The notes under the pieces are model-generated. The model was given only the letters and a program-made list of their open reading frames with translations, had not been told where the DNA came from and did no database searches. A DNA stretch of 64,000 nt from Henckelia pumila. Taxonomy: Eukaryota; Streptophyta; Magnoliopsida; Lamiales; Gesneriaceae. Each line of letters starts with the position of its first letter. Within the stretch, counting starts at the first letter, position 1. Of this stretch, positions 11,916 to 23,655 are shown one piece after another. The position numbers were made by a program, and so were the translations under genes. The stretch is from the NCBI RefSeq assembly GCF_033568475.1, contig NC_133122.1, forward strand, positions 19,227,206 through 19,291,205, read 5' to 3'.

Positions 11916-13677
11916 CTTAATGAAATACTGAAAAAAAAACAGACAATAATCAGTGATTGTTTAATTAATTTACTAAGACATAAAATAGGAGAAATTTATT
12001 TTATGAATCTCACTCCCACTATTTTAACGATTTCACTACCCTCTAGTGAAAACGGGAAACTGTTTTCCTTAGTGGGAACATGGAGTCCAATTGACAAACT
12101 ATGGTCCCAAATAATATCAGCCAACCATAATTTTCAAAAGGTAGAGCCCAATTGCTTCCAAAGCAACCTCCACATTTTTACCTCATGTCCAATAAGGGCC
12201 CAATAATATGACGCCGTTTATTGTGACACGTCAAGATGACCCATCAATATTAAGTTATGATGGACGGTCGCCATGTGGATCCCCCAATAATATGAGCCGA
12301 TCCCATGGGAGTTCCACCCAACTTACAACATGTGTCGATCCAATGTACAGCTTTCCGATGAACGGGCCCCCCCAATAATATGAGCCGGACCGTATCCGCG
12401 GGTAGCATCTCATATATTGATCGTTGATGGAAGGTAGGAACATTTAAACAATATTTAAATTTCCTTTTAATCTTGATATCAATTTTAAATCATATTTAAA
12501 ATGAAGGATTTTAATTTTGAAAATTTGTCTCATCATTTAAAATTTGTATGCTTGCGGGATTCATACAATTTAGTCTAAAACATGCATACAACGATAATAT
12601 TATATATTATATAGGATGATCGATTCCATTTCTAATCGACCCGTGGTTGCCAATCACGAGTCTAAGTCCAATCCTAGGTAATATGCAAGTATGCAATGCA
12701 ATCCTATTACATTGTGCTTTCAATTTACATTTCTTCATTCTTTATTGTCTGCTGGGCCCACCTCCGTCTTCAAATCTTCATCTCCCACTAAGTCGAATGT
12801 ATTTACAATAAATAACTATGACAAGTAGGGGATACATTTTAAGGAGTGGAAACGGGCCATAAACCAGGCCCACTTTTATTACATATGACAATTCATATTG
12901 GGTCATAAACCAGGCCCATTAATAAATCCAACAACAATAAAAACAAATGTAAATTCCCTAACATACACCTACAAAATTGGTCATGGCAATCGATCATCCT
13001 TATCCAATAATATTTAATTTAAAATTAATTTATTGGATAACATGCAATGACAATTAAATTTAAAAAGGATAAAATCATATTCCATATATAAAATCTTATT
13101 TTACATACAAAATCATATTTTATCTTTTTATCAAATAAAATCATATTTTACATATAAAATCCAATTTTATATATAAAATCATATTTTACTCAATATTTCC
13201 ATAAGATCATATCTTATCATCAATTGTACCAAAAATAATTAATTTCATAAAATCTGATTTAACGGATAAAATCTATAAATTTTCCAAAAATTCAAATTCA
13301 TCCAAAAATCAATTTTAAAATTTTCGGACTCGAACAATTCGATCCGACGCCTCGTGGACCAATCAAAAACAATTTTCGATCGGACCAAAAATAGAATTTT
13401 AACATATTAAAATTTTAATTAAAAAATTAAAAATAAATTTTCCCGGGCCGCCCGGGACGATCCTGGGCAGCCCGCGCCCCAAAAGGGGCTCGGGCAGGGC
13501 AGCGACGATCGCTGCCCTGCGCAGCGCCCAGCGCTGCCCCGGGCAGCGATCCAATCGCTGCCCGTGTTTAGCCCGTCAAAAATTTAATTTTAAAATTTTG
13601 TTTTGTTTCAAAAAAAACCGAGGCTTAAAAATTTTTGTACAATTGATTAATTTAATCGCTTGATCTGAGCAACCTAT
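11916..13677 (-). other. Untranslated leader of copia B
   Basis: About 1.76 kb between the primer-binding site and the gag ATG. It holds no convincing ORF. There are three spaced copies of a CAATAATATGA-type motif (near 12202, 12285 and 12373). A GC-rich block at about 13440-13565 has short mirror and inverted GGGCAGCG repeats that could fold strongly in the RNA. Elsewhere it is AT-rich. Confidence 0.7.
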
Positions 13678-13688
13678 CTTTGATACCA
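13678..13688 (-). other. Primer-binding site of copia B
   Basis: The - strand reads TGGTATCAAAG, one base inside the LTR. The first eight bases match the complement of initiator tRNA-Met. Confidence 0.8.
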
Positions 13689-13689
13689 C

Positions 13690-15533
13690 TGTTGGAGAAC
13701 GGTGATCAGATCAATCAGAATTGATACCCGGTGCAGCGGAAGTTTAAAAATTTTATATGGAACGATTCCATATCATGGGTATCAAAACTTTACGATTAAA
13801 TTGTGCGTGTAAAAATTAAATAACAATTAAATTTTTACCTTGAATCTCGAAACGAGATTATGGACACCAACAGATTACTCTGCTCTTGTTGTATATCCCA
13901 GGAACTGATGGACGAACAATTCTTCAATCAGGTCCACGAACAAAAGTTTAATCCCTCTGATAGATTGCACTAGAAAATCTATCAGAAGTTTCTACAAAGA
14001 GAATTAACGAATTTGATCTGTTAAACCAGACTGCAAATTCAAAATTCACAGGCTGGATTTTCTCACAGAGAGAGAGAGGGGCGGCGGCCACAGTAGGGAA
14101 AAAACTAGGGTTTTCGAAAAATTTTGTGACCTCTGTTGTTTAATTTCTGTACTGCAATAACTTATTTATAATGTGGGCTGCTAACAGCTTAGGGCCCATT
14201 AGTCATAAGTTCAAGCCTAACAAGCAAAGCCCGCATGTTCAGAAATTAATATAAAATTCATCGTGACTCAGATTGATAAACCAATTTCACCAATGTGCAC
14301 AGAAACCATTTCTGCATCTTTTAAAGTCAAGATAAATTTTCTGAATCCGAATTCAGTGATTTCCAAAAATGTCCATCACTATGTCATTTTAGGAAATCTT
14401 ACTTCCTTTACTCTTAAATAAGAAGTCCCACTTCTTTATTCACTAAATTTAACTCTTTAAATTTAATTATCTCAACGGAGATTAAAAATCCATTACTTGT
14501 GTGACCCTCAATGGTTCAGGGATACAGCTAGCCGTGGGCTCACAACTCCTTGTGACTCGGAACAACAATTTTCGACTTGCCCATCGAATCATGGTAAGAG
14601 CGCCTAGCAACATCGCCCCATGATTCCCTAGGTATCACTGATAGTGCCTGCAAGAACCAATAGATTTTGGTTAGCGTACAGTACGGTCCCTTCATCCATA
14701 TATCCCGATCGAATCAACAACCATTGGTAAATCGAGAGTCGTTCGAGATTTGATAACTATGCAATGCATCTTGAAGATCAAATAGTGACATCACATGTGC
14801 TACTAAGAAACCATTTCTTAAAACACATCATGTACTCTGGCCAGAGATTCGTCACACTAATATCTCCTCAGATTGCATAGGATATCCACACTAGCAAGTA
14901 TGTGGTGAATCCTTGACAACAAAGCATCGACTCCTATATGTGTCGTAACTGTACCCAATCCCGACACCTGATGACCCCAATAGAGTCGGTAAACGAGTCA
15001 AATTACAATACTAGCATATAGAGTCTCAATGATGTTTCAAGTAGTAAGGACTAATGGTGTACAACCAAAACCACGGACTTTATCCACTCGATAAATGATA
15101 ACCACTTGGAAAGTCCGAATAGGGTAGTTCGATCATTCATCGTATGAATATCCATTTGCATGCTTTGAACATCTCTATGTTCCATACCAATGAAACGTGG
15201 TACTCGGCATCGCAAATGCTAGTCTCAATCTCGAGCGATCCTTATCCTTATTAACGGACGGCTCAATCGACTAGGAACTGTTTAGAATATACAGTGACTA
15301 TAAGATGTGTTTCATGATAGCCATCCCCATGTGCCACCACATCTTACATACACTATAGTATATTCAAGGTCTTCATCTAAACATCTTATAGTATGTCACA
15401 ACATAATAATATGATAAAAGATAAAGTAAATGTCATTATAAAAGTGTAAATTATATTAAACAAAAGATTGTTTATACATAGAGTCATCAAAGCCCTTAGC
15501 CACAAGTTGGCTCACCGGGCACCCACTCTTTCA
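13690..15533 (-). repeat. 5' LTR of copia B
   Basis: On the + strand it begins TGTTGGAGAACGG and ends CACTCTTTCA (TG...CA), about 1844 bp. The inner edge is set by the adjacent primer-binding site. The outer edge is set by the point where + strand copia A coding sequence resumes (LSSEMCPRSEAD, from 15535). The partner LTR is off-window, so the outer edge is good to a few bases only. Confidence 0.8.
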
Positions 15534-16251
15534 TTTATCTTCTGAAATGTGTCCTAGAAGTGAAGCAGATAAGATGGAGATGTCTCGATTACCATATGCA
15601 TCAGCAGTGGGAATTTTAATGTTTGCTATGATCTGTACTAGACCAAACATTGCACAAGCAGTAGGAGCAGTCAGTCGGTATATGGCGAATCCTGGACAAG
15701 AGCATTGGAGCACGGTTAAGAGGATTCTTAGATACATTAAGGGTACCTCGAATGCTGCATTATGTTTTGGAGGATCAGATTTTACACTCAGGGGCTATGT
15801 GGATTCAGATTACGCAGGTGATCCAGATAAAAGAAAATCTACTATTGGTTATGTGTTTACAATTGCAGGAGGTGCAGTCAGCTGGGTTTCAAAACTGCAA
15901 ACAGTTGTGGCATTATCTACAACGGAGGCAGAATACATGGCAGCTACTCAAGCTTGCAAGGAGGCAATATGGATTCAAAGGTTATTGGAGGAGCTTGGGA
16001 ACAAACAAGAAAAGTTTCCTTTGTTTTGTGACAGTCAATGTGCTTTGCACATTGCAAGGAATCCAGCCTTTCATTTCATGACTAAACACATTGGAGTACA
16101 ATTTCACTTTGTTCGAGAGATAGTAGAGGAAGGAAGTGTGGATATGCAGAAGATCCATACAAAGGATAACATAGCTGATTTTCTGACCAAGCCAGTAAGC
16201 ACAGAGAAGTTTGAGTGGTGTAGATTCTCAAGTGGCCTAGCAGGAACGTAA
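15534..16251 (+). pseudogene. Copia A reverse transcriptase end and RNase H (5' truncated by insertion)
   Basis: The frame is open on the + strand to the stop at 16251. It encodes the C-terminal end of Ty1/copia pol: YASAVGILMFAMICTRP and the thumb-side region, then RNase H with GYVDSDYAGDPDKRKST, TTEAEYMAATQACKEA, DSQCALHIARNPAFH and the family C-terminus ADFLTKPV. RNase H removes template RNA during reverse transcription. It resembles the Tork/Tnt1 clade. Everything upstream was displaced beyond the left edge of the window by the insertion of copia B at 15533/15534. Confidence 0.88.
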
Positions 16252-16314
16252 GCAGCGGGAATGGCAAGATTGAAATGATGTGTGGAGATGTGTTTGATCC
16301 TCAATCAAATCTCC

Positions 16315-16325
16315 AAGTGGGAGAA
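16315..16325 (+). other. Polypurine tract of copia A
   Basis: AAGTGGGAGAA lies directly before the 3' LTR that starts at 16327. Confidence 0.75.
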
Positions 16326-16326
16326 A

Positions 16327-16724
16327 TGTCAGAGTTGAACATTCAAAGTCTTGTTCATTTAATAAGCTGTCGGAAGTTGGAAAGTTGGCATTTCATTGGT
16401 GAGAATAATTGCACGCGGTTTCATGCGTTCAGACGAGAGCCTGCACCTATAAATAGGTGCCTCTTCCTTCAGAAGAGAATATCCCATCCTCAAGTTCCTT
16501 CTTCTGATCTTGAGTGATCTTCTCTCCTTATTTATTTATATATATATTTGTGAGATAAGTTTTCTCCTGTATAAGAGAGTGAGTGTCTCTTTGGTGGAAT
16601 CTTTTGATCTTGCACGTGGTTTTTACCCTAATATTTTTGGGGGTTTTCCACGTAAATCTTGGTGTCTATTTTATTCTTAAATTTTCATAGTTTCTATCTC
16701 GTAATGCCGCACCTTGGACCAACA
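16327..16724 (+). repeat. 3' LTR of copia A
   Basis: It starts TGTCAGAGTTG after the polypurine tract and ends CTTGGACCAACA (TG...CA), 398 bp. It contains a TATA box, TATAAATA, at 16448-16455 and a CT-rich region downstream. The partner LTR and target duplication are out of the window. Confidence 0.75.
16448..16455 (+). promoter_or_regulatory. TATA box in copia A LTR
   Basis: TATAAATA sits in the middle of the LTR, as in other short copia LTRs. Confidence 0.6.
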
Positions 16725-16963
16725 CCTAAAGCATAAGTATTTTCGAAGTCCTTTACTTGCTTTACACTCCTCTTCACCTCCCCTACAAGCTTCGACATTT
16801 GTACCTTCATTTTTTTTCCCTCAATCTGTCGAGCTTCAACTCCAATCTTACGCATGTACTCAACACGAAGTCGACTGGTTTTCCTTCATTTTCGACCAAC
16901 TCCGACCACCAATCTTCCAAAGAAACCCTGATCTGTGACCCTCTCACTACAAAAAAACAAGCT

Positions 16964-17510
16964 ATTTAGCCACGACCAAAACCGTAGCTAAAACCGTGGT
17001 TAAATTAATTTAGCCACGATTTTTGAAACCGTGGTAAATATAGCCACGGTTTTTTAAAAACCGTGGCTAGAATAACCACGGTTTTATGTAAAAAACCGTG
17101 GTTAAATTTATCCACGGTTGGTTTTGTACAAAAACCGTGGTTAATATAGCCACGGTTTTTTAAAAACCGTGGCTAGAATAACCACGGTTTTATGTAAAAA
17201 ACCGTGGTTAAATTTATCCACGGTTGGTTTTGTACAAAAACCGTGGTTAATATAGCCATGGTTTTTTAAAAACCGTGGCTAGAATAACCACGGTTTTATG
17301 TAAAACTGTGGCTAACATAGCCACGGTTTTATGCAAAACCGTGGTTATTTTAGCCACGAATTTTAAAAAACCGTGGCTATGTTAGCCACAGTTTTGTATA
17401 AAACCATGGTAATTTTAGCCACTTTAAAAACCGTGGCTACGTTAGCCACTGTTTTGCATAAAACCGTGGTTAAAAACCGTGGCACAAATTATAGATGAAC
17501 CGCCACGGTT
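16964..17510. repeat. Subterminal array of the CCACGGTTTT motif
   Basis: More than 25 copies of GCCACGG/CCGTGGC occur in both orientations. Part of the array is a higher-order tandem repeat of 106 bp (units starting near 17041, 17147 and 17253). Confidence 0.85.
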
Positions 17511-20500
17511 TTAAAGAATAAAAAAATAGAAATGAATAATTGAAGACCATTATTTGAAATATTTTTTAAATTTAAAATTACGCTCCAACAAATTTTGAAA
17601 AAATATCAAATACCTTCAATATATCGACTTCAATATAATACCTACAACTAATAAGAAATCAAAATATAATTTACATTTCAAATGAATTAAAATCAAGAAC
17701 CTTGAAAGATGAAGAGGAACTCTGGCAGATATCCTGAAACCAAAAGAAAAGAAAGCAAAATTATCTATAACATTAGAGCGCACCCACCATAGATTCTACT
17801 AACTTAACATGACGCAAAATGGCCAACACACAAAAATTGGAGCGCACCCACTACTTACATATCCATGAACAAACTTTCAATTAAAAGAAACTCGATAGTC
17901 AATTATACTATATAATACTACTTAATTCTAACAAACTAGCTAGCTACTAACTAAAGAAAGACCTGTATATATTTTTAATTTCTTTTAACGGAATATATAG
18001 AGATTAGACATCATAGCATGTGCTTAGGATATAGTGGCCGTGCTATTCTTATCTCACTCCAAGTGATGAACTTCCACTTTGATCAAAGTCTAGCCACTTC
18101 AAGCTTATGCTCAAGCTTTCCTTTGGTTTCAAGCCTTGTAAAGCTTAGCTTGACATGATATTTCTAGATTTAACTTCCTTCAAATCAAAGCTATAATAGA
18201 ATCAAGGTCAAGCCTCTACCACCTATGCTTAGTTCAAGAAACAACAACAAAAGGAATAAGCTCACCTAGGTCATGGCCGAACACTCTACCCATGGAGTAC
18301 ACTTGAATGAGCTAAGAATAGAGGGAACCAAGTTGTGATGGAGGTGATCCAAGCTAGGCCGTGGGTTTGTCTTCCAAATACCTCAAGAAAAGTGAGTTGT
18401 AGAAGATTGGAAAATGCTAAATGATTAGGGAATGAAATGGCCGATTCTTTTGCTCTGACATGCCTCCAATTATTCCAATGATGACTCATGGTTTTGTTTG
18501 CCACATGCATGCCTTAATGAGCTTAGTTAATATAAATAAAATATTATTGGGTTAGAGCTTGAAATGGCCGTGAGGTTCCCTTTCAAATACCTTAAGGAAT
18601 GTGAGTTGTTTCCAATGTTATTGAATAGCACATGCAAGACTTTATTGTGTAGGGCATCAATGCATAAAATATTCTTCCATGTGAGGACAGGGGATTCCAT
18701 CAGTTTGTTTAGTGAATTGGGAATCCATACCTTGAATTGAAAGTATTTGTAGTGTAGTGTCCCCACTTGCATTAGTTAATGCTTGAAGACTATCATAAAG
18801 ACTTTTTTCCTACTCTTCATCTTCTTAAACCTTTTTTGCTGTGAAACACTGAAACCTGAACATCAAGTTACATGTAATGACAGTAACAAACTGAGTTTGG
18901 GGCAGATACAACAAGGACTTTTGGGACGTTCCTGATCAATCCATACCTTAATTGTCAAATAATTACCACAATAATTTTTACAAACTCGGTGTGATCCTAA
19001 TTATTCCAAACATTTGACAATTATCATTCACATCAATCATAACATATATATCAACTTCCAAACGATTCAAATATTCAATCCTAGGGTCGAAAAATACTAA
19101 AATCTTAATTCTGAAAATTCCGATAAATGCTCAAAATTTCCAGAATTTATAAACAATTTCTAAGGCATTCCAAGACCCAAATATCCTATAATTCAATTCA
19201 ATAATTCAAAAAATCCTAATATAAATAATCTGAAATTCGAAATAAATTCCTGAAAAATATAAAATTCGATCGTTACCTCCAATCGGCTCAAATATAGCAC
19301 CTAAAACCAACATACAATCATTGAAATTCGAATTAACCAAAAATTTCCAAATTCAAAAACCCTAACTTTCGAAACATGGCTCAAAGCTACGAAATAGAGC
19401 TTCAAAATACCTAAACCACCTTTCTCCTAGCGTATGCTGCAATCGGCGACGGCGAGGGGCGGCGAACGGCGGCGCGAATGTCGGAAATGGGTCCGAACAG
19501 GCTGCGTGGAAACCAAACAAAACAGGTATCACTAGCTAGCTCTCGTCGCAACAATTCTGGAACTACTCTCGGATTTAAATTTCGATCACCGACATAGAAG
19601 TTATGGGTAATTGAAGAAACGAAAATGGATGAGAGAAGGAGAGAAGAAGAAAGTTGCGTGAAATGGATGGGGAGGAAATAGAAAATAATTTTGTATGTAT
19701 GTGTGTGTATTTTGTGTATCTTTATATATTTAGGTTTAAAATTTGATCAGATCAATATTATTTCAATTTTTATGTGCCATAAAAAAAATTAAATATATAT
19801 TTTAATACCATCTATATATCGATTTTTTTATATATATTTTTAAAACATCAATTAATAATTTGGCTTAATTATTTTAATGAGTAAAAATTAATTTGGTATT
19901 TAAATTATTAGTTAAATGTTAAATTGGTATATGAACTTTTGTTAATGGTTTAATTGGTATATGTCCACTTGATTTGAATCAAATTATGATGAAAAAAATG
20001 ATATAATGGTCTTCTGATAATACAAATTAATTAAAACAATAATAATATTTTAGTTTCAAAACCAGTTTCATCATTTTTGTCCGTCAAAAAACCAAAAACG
20101 ACTTTAAATTTTTTATTATTCATATTATCTTATAAAATTATTATGTTTAAATACACTTTCAACTTTTGATTTGTTTATTAAAAAACATGTCTCGCTATGA
20201 TTCCTTTCGAAAATCGATAACCGACGGCAAAAATATGGTGATTTAAATCGACGGAAAATGTTTGAAGAAGAAAAAAAAGAAGATGGAAGGGATATCGAGC
20301 GTGTGAGGCGGTGGAAGTGATGGGTTTTGTGGAGAGACAAGATATATAGATATATATTTATATTTTATCATAATATAAATATAATAATATTATTATAATT
20401 AAATGTGTGTATTCAAAATATTTATTTGTGATTAAAATTTGACTTGATTTAAGTTATTTCAACTCCTACGTGCTCTATAAATCAAATAAATATTTTAATA

Positions 20501-20683
20501 TCGTATATAAACCTATATTAAGGAAAATTATGTGGACTAATTTATTACAAAAGAAACAAAAAATATCAAAAACATAATAATAAATGGGGGAGGATACGAG
20601 AAGTACATGTGAATGAATATTTAATTAATTCTTAAGTATATTATATGGAAAATATTCATGTTAATTAGAACAAAATGAAAAAC

Positions 20684-20880
20684 TATGGTTACTTTTAGCC
20701 ACAGTTTTGTAATTTTCGTCTTATTTTTAGCCACAGTTTAAATAAAATCGTGGTTATTCAATCACAGTTTTTAAAAATCGTGGCTAGTTTAATCACGGTT
20801 TAAAAAAACCGTGGTTAATTAGGCACGGTTAATAAAAATCATGGCTATTCAACCACGGTTTTGAATAAACTGTGGCTAAT
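20684..20880. repeat. Second array of the CCACGGTTTT motif, diverged
   Basis: About ten copies of variants such as GCCACAGTTT and ATCACGGTTT lie in alternating orientation. It is more degenerate than the array at 16964-17510. Confidence 0.75.
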
Positions 20881-20885
20881 TAAAC

Positions 20886-21811
20886 TTTTAATTTTTTATT
20901 TGTTTATTAAAAAACAAATATCTCGTTATGGCGGATTTTAATGGGTGTTTTGATGAGTTTTTCTAATAAAAAAATTTCAAATTAAATATTAGTAAAACTT
21001 AACTAATATTTTTATCAAAATAATATTCAATAAATTTTTACATAGTTAAAATTAAAATAATGAAAAAATATTTTATAACATTCAATATTTATTTAATATT
21101 TTTTTTCAAAATATTATCAAGAAAACTAAATATTAAAAAATCAGAATTTTAGCTTAAAAAATATTTATTTATTTTTTATCGTATCAATTTATTTATTTAA
21201 AATTATTTAGATATTTTTTAGGACTTAATATAATATAATTTATCTAATCCTTCTCGTTGAAATATATAATCTATTTAATCTATCTAATATAATAATATTA
21301 TGTACAAATAAAAATTTTAATCAAATCACTTTTTAATATATAACGGAAAGAAATAACAAATACATGTTTTAAAATATTATTTAATTATTTGGAATAACAA
21401 TAATAATAATTTAATGTATGTAATAATAATTTTGGCAATAATTATATAAAATAATTACATTACTTATATTAATAACTACATTACTTATATTACCTTAATA
21501 AAAAAAATTTACTAATTTTGACAATAAATAAATTTATAATACAAAACACATCAATATATTTATATTTATTAAAAAATTTCAGACAAACATATTAATAATT
21601 TTTTAAAACAATAAAAACATACGACTTATAACTTTATAATAAAATAACTTATAAGATCACATAAGATCTTACGTATCGAAACACAAAGACATTGCACCCA
21701 AATTTAATATGTACACCTGAAAAGCCGAAATTCAACTTTATTTCAAAATATCGAAAGAAAAAAAAAACCAAGTATAATCGATGGGTACTCCCCAAGCAAG
21801 CAAAGAAACAA
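20886..21811. other. AT-rich DNA without a visible gene
   Basis: No ORF, RNA gene or recognisable repeat family was seen. The start (about 20885-20935) resembles 20150-20200 (TTGTTTATTAAAAAACA... TCTCG), suggesting an old local duplication. Confidence 0.5.
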
Positions 21812-22315
21812 TTATAAATAGGATAATCCTATGTGTACATAGAGTTGTACATAGAGAGTTACACGTCCTATAAATTAGGAAAGTATATCAATTTTTTTTT
21901 AAAATATCTTTATTTTCAATAGTTTGTCTTCCTCAAAAAAAATCTATGATAAAATATACAATAAATTTTTTTCAAACATATAATATATAAAAATATAGTA
22001 AATATTTCTTAATTAATCTATAAGAAGTACAAAATTTTTTTAAAAATTTCTCAACCAAACCCGAATAAATCAATAGCGACCGACTCGAACTCGACTAACT
22101 CGATCAACCCAAACCTTCATGATTTTGTTTTTTTTTAACAAAATATTAACTATTACACATAATAATAATAAATATATTTTAATTTAAATACATAATAATA
22201 AAATCTCGTTTATATATGATTTAAATTTGAAAGTTAAATTTTAAAAATTATAAAATATATTTACTAAAAAAATAAACAATTATTATTTTTGTTGAAATCA
22301 GTAAAAAGTTATATA

Positions 22316-22320
22316 TATTT
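22316..22320. repeat. Target-site duplication TATTT, left of copia D
   Basis: Repeated exactly at 33502-33506. Confidence 0.9.
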
Positions 22321-23602
22321 TGTTGAATCCGACATTTTGGTGATAACAAACAACAACTCATTGTATAGGAATGTGCTGCCAATCTTTTGTATTTCAGGAA
22401 TCTACTACAACTCCTACCACAACCGTCTAAACCCTTCAAGTTATCTACCGGAAGCTTGTCAACCGCCTGTGTCTCTCGACCGGTTGCAGTCACAAGCCTA
22501 TCGACTGGTTATTCAAACCAGCAGAGGATAAATCTATCTACCGGTAGAATGCCAACTGCTTATCAAGATATCTCAAGACAAATACTTGAGACAAGACGTT
22601 CATTGCAAGATCTTTTATCAAAAGCAGAACCGGCGTATCAGAAGATCTGTTGACTCTTGCATCGACACAACAGGTTGCACTAAAATGGCAAAAACGCAGA
22701 ATGGCTACAGATAAAGCATTCGACCGTTTATACCAGTTTTGGACCCTGGAAGTTGTCTGCATTTAAAGAAGTGTACGATCTTCATGCAGAATCATCAATG
22801 CATTTATGAAGCATTAAATGTGCATTCAATGCAGCATCAGAACGTTCAAAAATAAAGACGTTGTTGATTGACCTATATAAAGGGAAGATTGCTCAAGAAG
22901 TGACAAGAAGACAAGCAACACGAAAAATCTCAATCAACTCAATCACTTGAATACTATCAGAAGTCCTCATCTGATATACTGAAGCAATACTTGAGCACAC
23001 TTACAAGATCATTCACTTGCTGCTCAAATAAACCCTCGCCTACAGTTTACATATCTGATTTTCAAGGATCATCCTAGGGTTTCCAAGCCTCTCGACCGCT
23101 CTGCAGTTTGAGAAGCTCAACCGAACTGTATTCATTATTGAAGAGACTTGAAGCTACTCTGAAAGCTTCCACCAGTCTGATAAGAACTGAGAATCTTATC
23201 TGTGTAAATCTAGGAGTTTCAGATTAGGCATTGGATAAGTCCTAAGTCTGAAGTGGGTGTATTGCAAGACGTTGTAATAACCAAAGTCTTCTAGTGAATT
23301 CCTTCCTAAGTGGAAGAAGGGGAGACGTAGAAGGATTAAGCCTTCGAACTTCCATAAATCGTGCCTTAGTCTTTACTGCATACTTATCTTATATATTGCT
23401 CATACATCGTGTTATAACTTGTCTTTGCATCACTAAAACCTCTGAACTATTTCCGCACTATTTAAGTTGTTCAAACCGTTTTAGAAGTTGAGAAAACAGA
23501 TTAAGTGAACTAAACTTCACTTGATCATTTTGAAAAGAAAGAAAATAAGTTTCAGACTGTATTCACCCCCCCCCCCCTCTACCCTCTGAACCGATCCCAA
23601 CA
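22321..23602 (+). repeat. 5' LTR of copia D
   Basis: It runs from TGTTGAATCCGAC to GATCCCAACA, 1282 bp. A TATA box (TATATAA, 22874-22880) lies mid-LTR. A C-run of variable length occurs near 23567. Confidence 0.95.
22874..22880 (+). promoter_or_regulatory. TATA box in copia D 5' LTR
   Basis: TATATAA followed by AGGGAAG. The same motif is in the 3' LTR at 32771-32777. Confidence 0.6.
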
Positions 23603-23604
23603 AG

Positions 23605-23616
23605 TGGTATCAAAGC
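23605..23616 (+). other. Primer-binding site of copia D
   Basis: TGGTATCAAAGC begins two bases inside the 5' LTR and matches the complement of initiator tRNA-Met except at one position. Confidence 0.85.
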
Positions 23617-23655
23617 GGGTTCCTTTCTCAACTGCTGATCTAAAGTTTTAAAATC

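Larger units (their letters stand above)
1..15533 (-). mobile_element. Ty1/copia element B (3' part beyond the left edge), split by a gypsy insertion
   Basis: This is a - strand copia retrotransposon. Its 5' LTR (13690-15533), primer-binding site, leader, gag and protease lie to the right. Its integrase resumes at 1-392, beyond the gypsy element at 393-10560. The reading direction, the integrase motifs and the exact 5-bp duplication around the gypsy show that the two parts were one element. Reverse transcriptase, RNase H and the 3' LTR must lie left of base 1. The element itself sits inside another copia on the + strand (15534-16724). The clade is uncertain; the gag looks TAR/Angela-like. Confidence 0.85.
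16945..20885. mobile_element. CACTA-like (En/Spm) non-autonomous element, one end recognised
   Basis: The left end reads CACTACAAAAAAACAAGC, the signature of CACTA termini. It is followed by about 550 bp of direct and inverted copies of GCCACGGTTTT / AACCGTGGC, as in CACTA subterminal regions that bind the transposase. A second cluster of the same motif lies at 20684-20880. I did not find a matching right terminus or a 3-bp duplication, so the right border is approximate and the end may be lost. The interior (about 17510-20680) has no transposase ORF; it holds AT-rich DNA and a short GC-rich patch at about 19440-19510. Confidence 0.55.

Noticed and set aside
16725-16944. Short ORFs after copia A (about 70 codons)
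   Set aside because: CT-rich, no recognisable domain, no conserved start; probably host spacer DNA between two elements.
18745-18765. GTAGTGTAGTG as the right end of the CACTA element
   Set aside because: Only CACTACAAA matches the left terminus. The neighbouring bases and the flanking triplet do not match, and a second motif array lies beyond it.
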